NCBI RefSeq assembly: GCF_029962835.1
Contig: NC_080582.1
Location: 70,056,177-70,120,176, forward strand
Direction of reading: 5' to 3'
Length of the DNA: 64,000 nt
Origin: Magnolia sinica
Lineage: Eukaryota; Streptophyta; Magnoliopsida; Magnoliales; Magnoliaceae
A program made the translations under genes and the position numbers. Positions 10,107-22,239 of the stretch are shown piece after piece. Positions within the stretch are counted from its first letter, which is position 1; each line of letters begins with the position of its first letter. Below the pieces are notes generated by a model, which worked only from the letters and a program-made list of their open reading frames with translations, was not told the DNA's origin and ran no database searches.

Positions 10107-10930
10107 GGCCCCATGATCTGGATGGTGTGGATATGCTAGATGGCTGGACGGTTTGGATATAATGTATACCTCAACGTGGGCCCCACCGTCAAAAGGGCTG
10201 GACGACTAGAATATAACACATACATCGCATGGGTCCCACCGTCCATATCTGGACGGTGGACAACATGGATGAACACATGCATCATGATAGGACCCGCCAT
10301 CCAGATCATGGTGGGCCACGTCCAAAAAGAGAAATGGATAGATGGCTTGGAATAAAACACACATATCATGGTTGGCCGCACACAGCAGCAGATGAACGGC
10401 GCTGATAAAATACATAAATCATGGTGGGTCCCCACATCACTGTCCATGTACGGACAGTGTGGATAAAAAACACTTACATCAATGTGGGTCCCACCCCACA
10501 CGTGCCACGCATGTGGGGTGCGCCCACATCCAAAATGGTTGGACGATGTGTACAAAACACATACTTTACAGGGGGTCCCACCGTCCTGGACAGATGAACA
10601 ATGTGGATATAGAATGAATACATCAAGGTGGGTCCCACAGACCTTGCTAATGTTACTGCAGTGGGCCCACCGTCTTGAAAACGGACAGACGGTTGGGATA
10701 TAATACATGTATCAAGGTGGGTCCCATCCCACACGTGCAGCACGTGTGGGGTGGGCCCCACACGTTTGCTGAAATGGATGGATGGTTATGGATATAACCA
10801 TACCTCATGGTCGGACTACAGAACTTGCTGTGTCAATACAGCAACTCGCTGCTACGTGGGACCCTCAGTCCCTACTGGATGGATGGTATTGGTGCACTAC
10901 ATGCACATCATGGTGGGTCCACACTCATGT
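10104..10930. repeat. Tandem MITE-arm-like units with CACGTG hairpins
   Basis: Repeated units of about 60-70 bp of the form GGACGGTGTGGATA..ACACATACATCA, GGTGGGTCCCACC. These match the terminal arms of the GTGGGCCC MITEs elsewhere in the window. Hairpins such as CCCACACGTGCAGCACGTGT at 10728-10748 and a related one near 10495-10520 lie among them. Apparent long ORFs here are a by-product of the repeats. Confidence 0.75.
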
Positions 10931-11115
10931 GGCCCACTAAAGTTTGGATCAAACTGATATTGATGTTTTCCTTCATACAGTCCAGCAGTGTCACTATTGG
11001 ACATTCCATGGTTGGACAGTCTGAATGTATTTCATCCACCAAGTGGAGCCCATGTACACGTGGCCTACCAGCCATATACATCATCATCACCATCAAAATA
11101 AGAAGAAGAGAGAAA

Positions 11116-11119
<4 letters not shown>

Positions 11120-11173
<54 letters not shown>
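11120..11173. repeat. (GA)n microsatellite
   Basis: Continuous GA run inside the LTR. Confidence 0.95.
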
Positions 11174-11175
<2 letters not shown>

Positions 11176-12239
11176 AGCTAATGGAGGAGGGACTCTGCCA
11201 CTATGATTCCCTTACAAGATCTACACCACACAATCATATTCATGGCCCATCATCATATAAAAAAAAATCTGAGGTAGGGATACCATCCCCACCATGCAAA
11301 TGAGGGGTCTAGATGACCCTTAAAAGGCATGTATTCAAAAAGAAAACATCATGATGGGGTCCATGGAGAATGGACCCATCATGTATCATGCATGCATCAG
11401 GGATGGGCCATCAGCCACATCTAAATGGTCAAATAGGATCCCCACCATTGATTGGTGGATCCTATATGATCCTATGCAAGACAATCAATGAAGGAATGGA
11501 GATCTACACTAAATATGGAACCCACCTTCAAATCTTGGACTTCTACTACCACCAATGGCTTCCAGTGCTCTAAGGAGGTCGATTTAATGGTTGAGATGAG
11601 ATTTGAATGGTTGGATATGGGGGATTAGGGAGCTTGAGGTTGCTGAATTTTTAGGAAGCTTAGGACGGTTGGAGGTTGCTAATGGAGGAAATGAAGAAGG
11701 AGAAAGAGAGAGGGAGAGATCAAAGAGAGAGAGGTAATGATGATTGCTAGCCTCTTTCTCTCCTAACTAGCAATCATGAGGTGTAAGAGGGGTGTAAGGC
11801 ATACTCTCATGGGGAGGAAAAAAATATTAATTATGGGCTAGGGACTAGGGTGGCTAGGGTAGGGTAGGTAGGGTGGCTAGGTGTAGGGATGATGCCATCC
11901 TCATAATGACCTAAGGAAATGTGTTATGGGTTAGGTGGGTCCCGTAACGTGCTATCCACAGCCATGATCATGCGCGGTCCACATCTTATGATCTAAGCGT
12001 CGGATTGGCGCACGAGACATGGAGTTGGAACCACAGCGACGGCGCGGTCGCAATGGCACAGGTGGCTAGGTCAGCTCGGGTTTACAGGATGGGACTCAGG
12101 GTCACGCACAAATATAACCTACAGGTCACAGGTTGCCATAATTTGACCGAAGGACCGCGGGATCCTACGGAACGAAATGGTCACTAGGATACGGGCCTGA
12201 CAAGAAAGCTTAAAATGAGCCCCGTGAAGAATACTAACC

Positions 12240-13000
12240 GAATTTTCCTCATCCATTCCAAACTTCACCAATACCTTCTCTCGAGGTATTTTTCCTAAGA
12301 TAAACATAGCATGCTCCTCTTCCTAACTCTATGTATGTCAATGCCGAGAACCTTCTTTGCAGCATCTAGATCCTTGTTCTCAAATATCCATGATAGAATA
12401 CCAAAATAATGAACTTTCCATCAATTAGTGTCTTGTAATAGATATAATGATCATATTTACTCTTAGTAAACCTCTGATTCACTATGAAAGAATCAAATTT
12501 CTTGTACCACTATCTACGCGATTGTTTCAGACTGTATAATGACATCTTTAACCTACAAACCTTGTTCTTTGCCCCATGTATTTTGAAACCTTCTAATTAT
12601 TTCACGTAAATTCGTTATTCCAATTTCTCATGTAGGAAGGTAGTCTTCACATCCATCTGTTCTAGCTCGAGATTGTATTAAGTAACAAACATCAATACGA
12701 ATATGATAGATACTTGCTTCACCACGAGCGTGAATATCTCAGTAAAGTCAATACCTTCTCTCTGATCATATCCCTTCATAACCAGCCTTACCTTGTGCCT
12801 ATCCTATTTCTTTTTGAATATCTACTTACTCCCAATCGCTTTATGACTGACGGGAAGCCCCACCAACTCTCATGTTTCATTCTTGTACAGTTAGTCCATC
12901 TTGTCAAGCATCATCGCTTTTCACTTTTTAGCATATACATCATCAAGAGCCTCATGAAAATTAGACGGATCACCATCATCCGTAATGAGGAAAAATGTAA
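12240..13000 (-). pseudogene. Copia reverse transcriptase, decayed
   Basis: Readable pieces on the minus strand are VMKGYDQREGIDFT, YNLELEQMDVKTTFLHEKLE, SLYSLKQSRR.WYKKFDSFI and KYDHYIYYKTLIDGKFIIL. These correspond to the KGYxQ..GIDYxE, MDVKTAFLNG, LYGLKQSPRQW and YVDD-preceding blocks of copia RT. The YVDD motif itself is destroyed, and stops interrupt several blocks. Confidence 0.8.
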
Positions 13001-13199
13001 CATTCAAATTATCCATATATCTCATCGATAACTTATGATCCATTGACAAATTCTTTTTCACAGGTGGCTGTTCCACCTGCTCTTGTATCTTTATTAGTGT
13101 TTTAGTATTAGCTTGTGTCTCATCTCTGTATATCTGAATGTCTACAACCGACTTTTTGTCCTCCTTGTGTTCATTCTTATGGAACAAAGATTCTTCATC

Positions 13200-14100
13200 G
13201 AATTTAACGTCAACACTAAGATTGATTTTTCATGTGACCCGATCATATAGCCTGTAATCATTCACACCACCACCATAACCGACAAATATGTACTTTTTAG
13301 CCCTTTGGTCCAGCTTATCTCTTTCAATTAATGGATATGAGAGTAAGCATCGTAACTAAATACTTGCAATCCCGAGTAGTCTACTTGTTAACCACTCTAT
13401 ACTTTCTCATAAATTTTACAATCTATAACCATAGAAGAGGACTGATTCACTAAATAGTAAGTCATGTTAATGGCCTCAGTCCATATTTCATTCCCCGACT
13501 CAGCATTGCTCATCATTCATCAAGGCCTTTCAAAGAGAGTTTGATTCATCTACTCAGCCACACCATTCTGCTCAGGTGTGTGACACACTGTGTTGCACCT
13601 CATGATCATTTTAACCTTTTAAAACCAATTGAATTCCCCATAACTGAATTCCTCACCCTTAACAATCATCAACACTTTCACCTGTTGTCTTATTTGCTTT
13701 TCCACCATTGCCTTCTAGTGCTTGAAGTTCATGAAAATCTTAGCTTTACTTTTCATAAATTAGACCCACATATTTCTAGAGAAGTCGCCAATGGATGTAG
13801 CAAACCATAACGACCCTCCACCAAAAACTACGGATAACGAACCCCATACATCAAAATACACACATTCTAAAACCTCTTTACATACATATTTGTCAGATTT
13901 AAAACACAACCTTAAATGTTTACCATATATACAATGCTCGCATATACTACAATCAATGCTTTTTTAAAACTAGAATTAAACAACGGTCAGAAAGTACCTT
14001 CATGCCCCGCTCGCTCGTGTGGCCTAAGCGCGTATGCCACATACATGCAAACATGAAATTCACTACAGTTGCACAGCTCCACCCGATGAAGTGCTCCCGA
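13200..14100 (-). pseudogene. Copia integrase and GAG-pre-integrase region, decayed
   Basis: Decayed blocks of the copia integrase region lie between the RT and gag parts. These include a conserved-looking stretch near 14060-13980 on the minus strand (the position of the LWHxRLGHxS pre-integrase motif, here HVAYALRPHERAGHEGTF) and the post-integrase 'PEQNGVAE' area near 13580-13540. No open frame is longer than about 90 codons. Confidence 0.6.
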
Positions 14101-14459
14101 TCACCTGTAAAGGTTACTCTTCCTTAGTGCCTTTATAACTATAAGTACCCTCTTTAAAACTTTAAGGATATGATCGAACCTAGTGAATGCACCTAAGTGC
14201 CTCAAGTATTCTTAGAGATATCAAACTCCTCCTCAAATCAAGAATGTGTCTCAAATCTGGCCACCATCGCACTCACTATAACACCAACCACGTTATAGGC
14301 ATTGTCACTGCCCGTGAATACCTGACTACTATTACACTTACTGTAACTAGTGAACTAACTCCTATAAGGGGTTATGTGATACGAAGACCCCATATCCAAA
14401 ATTCATTCATTGCTAAAATATTCAAATTTTGATGCGATCAATACATCACTACCACCCAC

Positions 14460-15290
14460 CTCTCACTGAATTCCGCAGTGTTAGCCTCTCTAAAAGAACT
14501 TTCTGATTTCTCCTTTTTAGACTTAGAATTTTGACGATTCTTCTTCATATGTCCTGTCATGCCACAGTTCCTATACTTCAATTTGCCTTTGTCATTGCCC
14601 TTCGATTTGGATCTTGATGGAAAAATTCACTATCCCGTTCCACCCCCCCCCCCCCCCCCCCCTTTTTGATTCCCTGCATTACTAGCACATATATAGAAGT
14701 ACCTACGTCACCGCTTTTCTTTCTCATCGTCATCGACTGAAGTGCTGAGTTAACGGTCTCAACGCTAATGGTTGTCCTAACGATGCATAAGGAGTATTTA
14801 AACACATCATATGATTCTTGAAGAAAATTCAATAGAATACATGCCTAATTTTCATATTTCTTCATTATCTCATCCACATCAAACAATTTGCAAATAAGCT
14901 TATTAAAGTTACTAATGTGGGCATCAACATTACCCCCCTCAGCCATCTTCAGATTGAACAATTGTAGCTTCAGATGCAAATGATTTTTAAGAGACTTCTT
15001 CGTATAAATGTTCTCTAACTTCACCCATGTATCAGTTATAGTCTTCTCTCTCATAACATTGTAGAGAACCTCATCCGTCAAGCACAATTAGAATGATATA
15101 TTGACCTTCTTATCTAACTTGTTCCATTCTTCTTCTTTCATAGATTTTGGTCATTTTTCAAATAGTGCATCTTCCAATCTTTATTGAACTAGGATGCTAT
15201 TTATTTTAACTTTTCATAATTCAAAGTTATTTTTATCGAAATACTTCTCTATGCCGAACTTCATGTTAAATGTCATTGATACTTTACTTT
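14460..15290 (-). pseudogene. Copia gag (UBN2-type), decayed
   Basis: The 80-codon piece at 15087-14845 reads VMREKTITDTWVKLENIYTK, KSLKNHLHLKLQLFNLKMAE and VDAHISNFNKLICKL, which is the UBN2/gag-polypeptide signature of copia. A degenerate zinc-knuckle remnant RNCGMTGHMKK lies near 14580-14540 with key Cys residues lost. A run of about 20 C (14643-14662) sits in a gag linker. Confidence 0.85.
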
Positions 15291-15330
15291 TAGATTCAAT
15301 CTGTTTCCCAATGTTTGCTCTAATACTACT

Positions 15331-15780
15331 TGTTGGGACTTACGGAAGCACATGAAACAGAATCAACCAAAGTAACCGTAATGGCACAAACAAACCAAAC
15401 AGGAAGACAATCCGAATTTTACATGAAAAAATCCTTGCGCGAAAAAATTACAGTACAAAGCGACAAGTAATGCACTATGAAAGCAAAATTATAAGAGATG
15501 TTAGATATTACTGATTCGAACAACCCTTGAATCTCCTATGAAACCCTAATTATGCCCTTAAAACCTTTAGAATACCTTAGAACGTCTTAATCCCCTCCCT
15601 AATCCTCATTACACCCGATATATACTACCCAAATCGAATAAGAAACAAATCGCGCACTTACGCAACTCTACATGCACTTGATGGGACCTTTCAATGACAT
15701 TGACAGGCATCCGAAGACTATTTGATGACATAAAAAATCCTTTAATGCCATCGAGTGACAACTTTCAAAACTGTCCAACA
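15331..15780 (-). repeat. Copia LTR (5' LTR of the truncated element)
   Basis: Inverted ends TGTTGG...CCAACA, with the primer site just outside the left edge. About 450 bp. The outer boundary rests only on the inverted termini, because no second LTR is present for comparison. Confidence 0.6.
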
Positions 15781-16670
15781 ATCAAATATGATTTTTTTGA
15801 ATTTTTTTTATGCAATTGAGCGATCTGTTGATGGCATTAACATACCTTGTTACGGATAGATTTAAGACATTAGATAACAACTCAAAATTAATCAAATCCA
15901 ATCCAATCACCATGCGTTGAGATTAGAGAGGATGACAAGGTCAAATCACCCACTTGGCCGTCTCAAACCCGGCCAGTCTATGCACATGCCGCGGGCCTGA
16001 TACACGTTGGCTAATAAAAGGCCAAAAGAAAAAGAAAAACCAATGTAAGCCAATAAAAAGGCTAACAAGAGATATACAGACCATACAAAATCTAACCCAA
16101 CAAAAAAGATTTGTGATGGACACTCCAGGTGCCCCACCAAAAAAATATCAGTTGGAAAGATACGTTTGGGGAAATCAATTCACTATGTAAGTCATGCCAA
16201 CGACGGAGAAAAATGGCGTTGCCTGAATGGTCAAAAATTGACTGGAGAGAATTCGTACAGTAGGAAGGGTGAGTATGTAGAGTCGGGTCCTGATTTCAAT
16301 GCGGGGTCACATGGTTCAATGATCCAGACTGTTGATTTGACTGAACACGATTTGGGTGGCCCCCGTAGCAAAAATCTCAAACATTTGAAGATCCTAACCG
16401 TTCAGTAAGTATTTAGAAAATAAATGATTAAGAAAGACCAAACGCAATTGTCCACATTCGAGTAGTGATAGATAGCATCTTACAGTCTTTGGTATTATTG
16501 TTGTATAAATTAATTAAGTTGGACCCATCAGATCAACAGCTCCGACCACTGAACAATGGGTCTCATTTCTGTACAAATAGAAGACCCGATTGTCCTTTAG
16601 AAACTCGGGCCCAAACATCGTAAATGACTTCTAAGTCAACATTTTTGGAAAGTAGACTTAGAAGTCCATA
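15781..16670. other. Intergenic, no gene seen
   Basis: Short open frames only, with no recognised family. AT-rich, moderately complex sequence. Confidence 0.4.
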
Positions 16671-17048
16671 GAGACCGTGTGGGACCATCGTGACGGATGA
16701 GTTGTATCTTTGTTGTCCATTCTTTCTTTTAATTTTTTCAGCTCATTTTAGGACATCAGCCCAAAAGTAATGGAGATCCAGATATCAAATACATTACAAC
16801 ACCACAGAAAGTAGTTGGGATTAAACACCCATCATTAAAAATTTCTTAGGCCATAGAAATTTTGGATCAAGCTTATATTTGCTTTTTCACAACATCATGG
16901 CGGACCGTAAGAAGTTTTTAATGGTGAGCATTCAATTCCCACTATTTTTTGTGGTGTAGTCTACTTGAGCTTTAGATTTATATCATTTGAATTGGAAAAA
17001 TGAATGGGATAAAACACACACATCATGGTAGGCCCCACAGATTTTGGT
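16671..17048. mobile_element. GTGGGCCC-family MITE body
   Basis: The left arm (GTGTGGGACCATCGTGACGG..) and right arm (..CACACACATCATGGTAGGCCCCACAG) are inverted, with the family's inner landmarks: AGCTCATTTTAGGACAT, CACCACAGAAAGTAG, TTGGATCAAGC and TTTTTAATGGTGAGCATTCA. No target duplication was identified. Confidence 0.65.
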
Positions 17049-17087
17049 CCACGTCATTCAGGTGCTAGTAATCCGCAGTTATTTAAT

Positions 17088-17370
17088 ACTCTAGCAGCCT
17101 ATGGTGCTTACTACACAGGCACTAGAACTTGTACACCTATCATACATTATCTTAAATTAAGCCAACTAATTTATTAAATCCAATCTCAAAATCAGACAAT
17201 TAAATATTTTCCATTTTAACCGTCCAATAAATAAGCATAATTATTTAATTCATAATACACCTAAATTATTACCCATAATTTGGTCCGTTTAATTTCAATT
17301 AATTATATGCCATGTATGCAATTTCTAAGTGCCTGTGTATCATCCATCATGCTCCACCAGAGTTATTTTC
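17088..17370. mobile_element. ATACTCTGGC-ended MITE, copy 1
   Basis: The left arm AATACTCTAGCAGC..ACACAGGCACTAGAA is the inverse of the right arm TTCTAAGTGCCTGTGTATC..CACCAGAGTTATT. Two better-preserved copies lie at 29538-29945 and 62011-62356. Confidence 0.65.
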
Positions 17371-17685
17371 CTCTTCGTTTTCTTCCATGCATTTTCCTCT
17401 CCCTTTGGTGGTGGTGTTGGACTTGCTCATGTTTGAAGTGGTCTTCGTTCGTTGCCATGGTAGACCGTCAACGGCCACCTCCTACTCTTGGTAATTACGG
17501 TTCATCTATCTTGCGGGCCCCATCGATGATCATAGCTTTATAATCAATTAATTTTATTCTTTGAATGTGGACCATTGAATTCGACTTTCATTGGAAGGGT
17601 GCGAATTGGACCACTATTATTCTCAGATGACTGATCAATGTTGGTATACCAACTTGGGTCATCCACAGTAACGACAATCAGATGA
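17371..17685. other. Intergenic, no gene seen
   Basis: Overlapping open frames of 60-87 codons show no family signature. Confidence 0.4.
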
Positions 17686-17689
17686 ACGG

Positions 17690-17790
17690 TTCAGGTTGAC
17701 CAACTGCACAACCACATGTATGGTGGTCAATTAGATGAACAGTTTGGATTGACCATCTACACATCACATGTGTGGTGGTAAGTTGCAATG
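17690..17790. repeat. Diverged two-copy tandem repeat
   Basis: AATCAGATGAACGGTTCAGG..GACCAACTGCACA..CACATGTATGGTGGTCA is followed by AATTAGATGAACAGTTTGGA..GACCATCTACACA..CACATGTGTGGTGGTAA. The unit is about 52 bp. Confidence 0.7.
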
Positions 17791-17905
17791 AACCAAGACT
17801 CATGGGATAAATAAAACATCATCGTGCACGCATTCTATCCTCCGGTACGAATGGACTGACCAACTTTTTTGTTATTTTGAACTGGAGTGGGTCCCACCAT
17901 AGGAC

Positions 17906-18660
17906 CGTCTGGGAAGAAAGATATCCTGATGGACAGTATGGGAAGAAAAATATCCTGATGGACCGTTGATGCAGGGATGAACCTGACAAGGCCGATCACC
18001 ACCTTCCTTAAGGGGATTACTGGGTCGATCACTGTACTCCTTAAGGTCGATCACTGTCTTCCTCAAGAGATAACTACTCAAAATCCACTGATCTTCTCTA
18101 GACTCCTCACATACTTCTCGAATCCAAAAGAAAAAAAGTAAGGAAATTAAAAAATAAATTTTATAAAATTCATAATCTAATTGGTGAATGAAATAAATAA
18201 GTTCACAACCCTTTGAATAAGGATACTAAGTCATAGAGAAATTTGGGAAGCAGACTACAACTGAAACTCTTAGAAATTGTGACTTACTATAAATAGTAAG
18301 TTTACTGTCTATAAACCTCTATGATTTCTAATAGTGCACATGGTTTTCAGTCAAAAATAATAAGTGTTTTGGTTAGCTTCAGCATGCTGTTATCTTAACT
18401 ATTCTAAGCACTTTTCACCTTAGGTGCAACTCCTAAAGCCCAACAGATGAATTGGGTGGCTAAAGTATCTGGTTCTACCCAAAATTATATATGGTATGTG
18501 GAATAACTCATTTCAGATTGTGAAATATGCCCAATTTAAGGTTTGATGGTCTGGATCACTTCTGCCATTGACCGGGCTTTTTCCGATCCATCTTGGCCAT
18601 TAAATTGTATGTGACCCGCTCTACATCAGACAGTATTGGAAGAAAGATATTGGGCAACGG
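17906..18660. repeat. 29-bp tandem repeat, third copy split by a solo LTR
   Basis: GACCGTCTGGGAAGAAAGAT..CCTGATG and GACAGTATGGGAAGAAAAAT..CCTGATG are tandem. A third unit starts GACCGT at 17961 and resumes after the LTR as GACAGTATTGGAAGAAAGAT. Confidence 0.65.
17967..18628 (-). mobile_element. Solo LTR of the TGATGCAGGG gypsy family, copy 1
   Basis: Ends are TGATGCAGGGATG and CTCTACATCA, the same as the LTRs of the gypsy element at 32815-50081 and the solo LTR at 58047-58766. No internal retrotransposon sequence. The flanks GACCG/GACAG are an imperfect 5-bp match. Orientation is assigned by homology. Confidence 0.75.
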
Positions 18661-19570
18661 TATAACCATGGTGGGTAAAAATTTATCTAATGGCAGGGAT
18701 AATCCAATTACGAAAAGTATAGGTCTATTATTCCATCCACGTGGTGGTCCGTCAATCCAACGGTCCCCACTCATTGCAGAGTTTTCCAGGTTTTCCATCA
18801 ATGCATGGGAGGAGTCGTATGTTTCACGGACTGATGATACGTGGGAGTGTCCTGAAGCCCTGATTCTTAGGGTCGACTTTCAGGAGTCGTTTGGCAGCAC
18901 TGGGTTGGATTTATTATTATTCAGGAATACTTAGTTGTCATTTGAAATCCCACTATTTTGTTATTATTTGATTGTAATTAGATTCAAACTTTTTTTTTAC
19001 CTAACGTTTTAAAGGTAGGAGAGTTTTAATTATTGGTACTAATCTACCGCATATATGGCACACTTATGATACCTCAAAATAATTTAATTATTGGTTTCAT
19101 TGCTAAAATCATTTTAATATTATCATCTGTACTTTTCAAACATCAATCATATAAATGGATAGTTAAAAAAATGTTGGCTAGTTATTAGTTTGTGGTCCTC
19201 ATGCATATGGCCCACTCAAGGAGTAAAATTTTATTATTTTTTAATTAATATATATTTCAGCTACCTTATTAGAATTGTTCGGTCAAATATCACACTTGTG
19301 CACTAATTTATGATATTAGAATTGATTTATTAATTAGATTCAAGTTCCTCAAAATATTTTATAGACTTGTATGTCTTTTTTTAGATTCTAGTATATTTCA
19401 ATTACAAACAGCCAAATAACATTGATTCTAGGGTTTATTTCATATTTTTCATGTCAATGGTGAATACTTTGTAAATAGATAGTAATTATTTATTTAAGTA
19501 ATTACCACATTATTCCAACAATAATGACCTACTTTTTAAACGTTAAAACTAATTATTCCCTGAAATAATT
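18661..19570. other. AT-rich intergenic, no gene seen
   Basis: No family recognised. One plus-strand open frame (18593-18934) starts inside the LTR and has no domain. Confidence 0.4.
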
Positions 19571-19972
19571 GTGGAGCCCACAGTGATGTATGTAGCTTAT
19601 GCACATTTTCCAGCCATTATGCCCTTCAATTTAAGGCATGAGCCCAAAAATATTGTAGATCCAAAGCTCATGTGAATCACACCATAATCAATAGTGAGAG
19701 TCTACAATTAAAACTTCCCGGGGCCATAATAAGGTTTGGATCAAGTTGATATTTGTGTTTTCACCTTATCCATATTTGTGTGATCTTATACATAGGTTAT
19801 ATAATAAATAAACAACAATGTAGGCCTAATGAAGGAAATAACTTTCAATGATAGATATAGTAAGGCCATTGTTCCCTTCAATATAGGTCGTGGTTTATGT
19901 CCGAAAATGTTAGGGTAAAACGGATGGGCAATGCAGATATATCATATTAATTATGGTGGGGCCCACAAATTT
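19571..19972. mobile_element. GTGGGCCC-family MITE body, diverged
   Basis: Left arm GGAGCCCACAGTGATGTATG and right arm ..TATATCATATTAATTATGGTG, GGGCCCAC. Inner landmarks GCATGAGCCCAAAAAT, GATCCAAAGCTCATGTG and TTTGGATCAAGTTGATATTT are present. Confidence 0.65.
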
Positions 19973-21116
19973 AAGTCGGTACTTTCAAACCGGTCTTTGA
20001 AGTGAAAATAGTCACGAATTTTCAAACAAAGTGAAAGAGTAACAATTACTTGTTTATGAGGTATTTACATGTGACATGGAAAATCAATCAGCCCAGGGTA
20101 ATTGTGATTTAAATTCTAATGCATTCCACGTAAATTTATAAACCTTGAGAGAAATTAACTTCCCTATTTCTTGGATGACTAGCTAAAAACTAGACAATTA
20201 ATGGAAGCAAATATAAGTAGGGTTCAACTTTGGACGGTTAACATCTTCCAATAAAAAATATTTTCTGGGTAAGTTCTATTAAGATGTGACCCAACAAATC
20301 AACGGTTGGATCCAGCGAACCACGGGTCCTAGTTTTACGTACAATGTACAAGATTTTTTTTTAACCCGTTTGGCCTCCTTCTTCGTAATTTCTTCAGCGC
20401 TCGTGCTTGTGCTTTTGTTGACCCCACTTAGTTTTCTTAACCCGTGTGTTTACCAAACACTGTCGCAGAGCCAATAAAAGAAGACTTCAATTTCCAAGTC
20501 TGGATTCGTGGGGCCCACATCCTTAAATGGTCAGATGATCGAATCCGTCCATAAATGAGACAGATTCACGGTTCCTATGGTTGAATGTGAATCTTTGAGA
20601 AGAGAATATTCAACGAGGATGACTCATCGGCACCGTCCATTTCTAGTTAGGCTTGGTTAAGTAGTAACATCTGGTGTAGATATCTCTTCAATGTATACGT
20701 GGCAGATCGATTTTTCAATCATAACCGTCCATCTATTTGGGCCTGCCATGGATGGCATATTTTTCAAATATACGCCACACCTATCACACATCTGCACTTT
20801 TTCATGGTGAATGGGGTTCCTTTGTTTTCCACCGTCGATTTGATGGTCACTGATCATATGGCAAGGATAATCTGATATATGTATAATTTTGATCACTTTC
20901 CATCCATAGAAAGTTCAGCTAGATGGACGGTCCCACACGATAAATCCCTTCCACGTGTACATTGGAGAAATGGATGGCTCAACCATACACCGCTTTCCAC
21001 GGTATCATCTTCCAACCGAGCGGACCGTGGTCCTCTCTTTGAAAGGCATTGGTCGCTGAAAAAGGGTCGTGGCTTCGGTGGATCCGCAGATCCACCTAGT
21101 GGGTAGATCGCTGACT
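19973..21116. other. Intergenic, no gene seen
   Basis: Moderately GC-balanced with many ACCGTCCAT-type remnants of MITE arms. No coding family recognised. Confidence 0.4.
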
Positions 21117-21680
21117 GTGGGGCCCACCTTGATGCAGGTGTCTTACATCTACGCCGTTCATCCGTTCTGAAAACTCATTTTAAGGCATGATCCCGAAGAT
21201 CCAAATCTCAAGTGGACCACAACACTAGTGGTGATTGGCCTCTATCTGGGAATGAATTAGGTGTTAGCTGGATAACACATTAATGGGTGTTACCCTTACC
21301 GTGGGGCCACCTTAATGATACCTCATGAAACAGTGGCGATTGAACGGCCACCGTTAAAAACTTCCTAGAGCCGACGGTAATGCTCACTGCAATGTTTCCT
21401 TTCCATCTAAACCGTTGATAAGGTCAACGGGACTTGGATGAAAGGAAAATTTAAGGATCAACTTGATTAAAAAAAAAAAAAAAACTTGTGTGGCCCATAA
21501 AAAGATTCTAATGATCATTCACTACTGTTTTCACTCGTGTGGTCCACTTGAGATTTGGATCTGCTTGACTTTTAGGATCATGTCTTAAAATGATACGGGA
21601 ACATGGATGGACAGTGTTGATATGCAAAAAATCTATCAAGGTAGGTCCACACAGTAAAGGTAACACTCATATGCTTTCAT
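21117..21680. mobile_element. Composite GTGGGCCC-family MITE, ATGGGTGTTACC ends
   Basis: An outer left arm (TGTGGGGCCCACCTTGATGC) is followed by a second left end near 21278 (ATGGGTGTTACCCTTACCGT). That second end is the inverse of the right end near 21680-21640 (ACTGTGTGGACC / GGTAACACTCAT). Two insertions of the same family appear nested or fused. Confidence 0.6.
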
Positions 21681-21687
21681 AGTGACT

Positions 21688-22233
21688 GACTCGAAAAAGC
21701 TCAATCCACTCGGTTCAAATTTGAGTTCGAGCTGAGCCGGGCGATTTTTTGAGCTCGAATTGTTAGAACTTGTCCGAGCTTGACTTGACTTGAATCAAAC
21801 CTCAACTTGAATCAAATTTGAATTGAACTAGTTCGGTGACTCATTTATCCTGATATTAGCGTTGCTCACCAAGTGTTTGAAGAATTGACTCAACAAGTGT
21901 AGGCTGATGGCAAGGAAAGTATAGATGTGAAACAAATATTCTTATATCTTGATTTTGGTGTTACCCACCGATTGTCAAATGAAATACTCATAAATTGTTA
22001 TTGTTATTCACATACGGTGAGAAATTGAAGGTGTATTTCATGTGTTTGAGAAAATGCCCTGGAGACTTAATCTTCGTTCAAACTCGGCTTGAAATGGCCG
22101 GAGCTACTAATTGAGCTAAGCCGAGCTCGCTAACCAGGCTTGAGGACCGACCCGAGCTGACTTCAAGCTGGAGTCAGCCGGGCCGAGTCGAGCCATGCGA
22201 AGCTCATCTTGGTTGAACCCGTGTACAGCTCTA
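21688..22233. mobile_element. hAT-type GAGCTCG element, left-truncated
   Basis: The right end TGTACAGCTCTA matches the complete copy at 24205-24873, as do the inner GAGTTCGAGCTGAGCC, TTGCTCACCAAGTGTTTGA and GTGAGAAATTGAAGGTG. The outer left end is missing. Confidence 0.65.
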
Positions 22234-22239
22234 TTTGTG

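Larger units (their letters stand above)
8691..12202 (-). mobile_element. 3.5-kb LTR (5' LTR) of truncated Ty3/gypsy element
   Basis: Plus-strand ends are TATCACGCCCC and GGGCCTGACA. The related solo LTR at 50122-57501 has the matching ends TGTCACGCCCC and GGGCCTTATA. The next elements leftward are the primer site and gag on the minus strand, so this is the 5' LTR. It holds several tandem arrays (41-bp units, GGGCCTCA units, MITE-arm-like units) and (AT)n and (GA)n tracts. The 3' LTR is missing. It abuts the copia element at 12203. Confidence 0.8.
12203..15780 (-). mobile_element. Decayed Ty1/copia retrotransposon, 3'-truncated
   Basis: On the minus strand from right to left: LTR (15780-15331), primer site TAGTATTAGAGC, gag, integrase and reverse transcriptase, with many stops and frameshifts. 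The element stops at 12203 against the gypsy LTR, part-way through the RT/RNase H region. The gypsy element may have inserted into it or replaced its end. No 3' LTR is present. Confidence 0.8.

Noticed and set aside
10136..10708. 190-codon minus-strand open frame
   Set aside because: It lies in tandem MITE-arm-like repeats. The protein is a repetitive translation of GTGGGTCCCACC-type units, with related frames open on both strands.
13541..13810. 89-codon plus-strand open frame
   Set aside because: Antisense to the decayed copia integrase region, with no plus-strand family match.
18593..18934. 113-codon plus-strand open frame
   Set aside because: It begins in a solo LTR and crosses its end; no domain.
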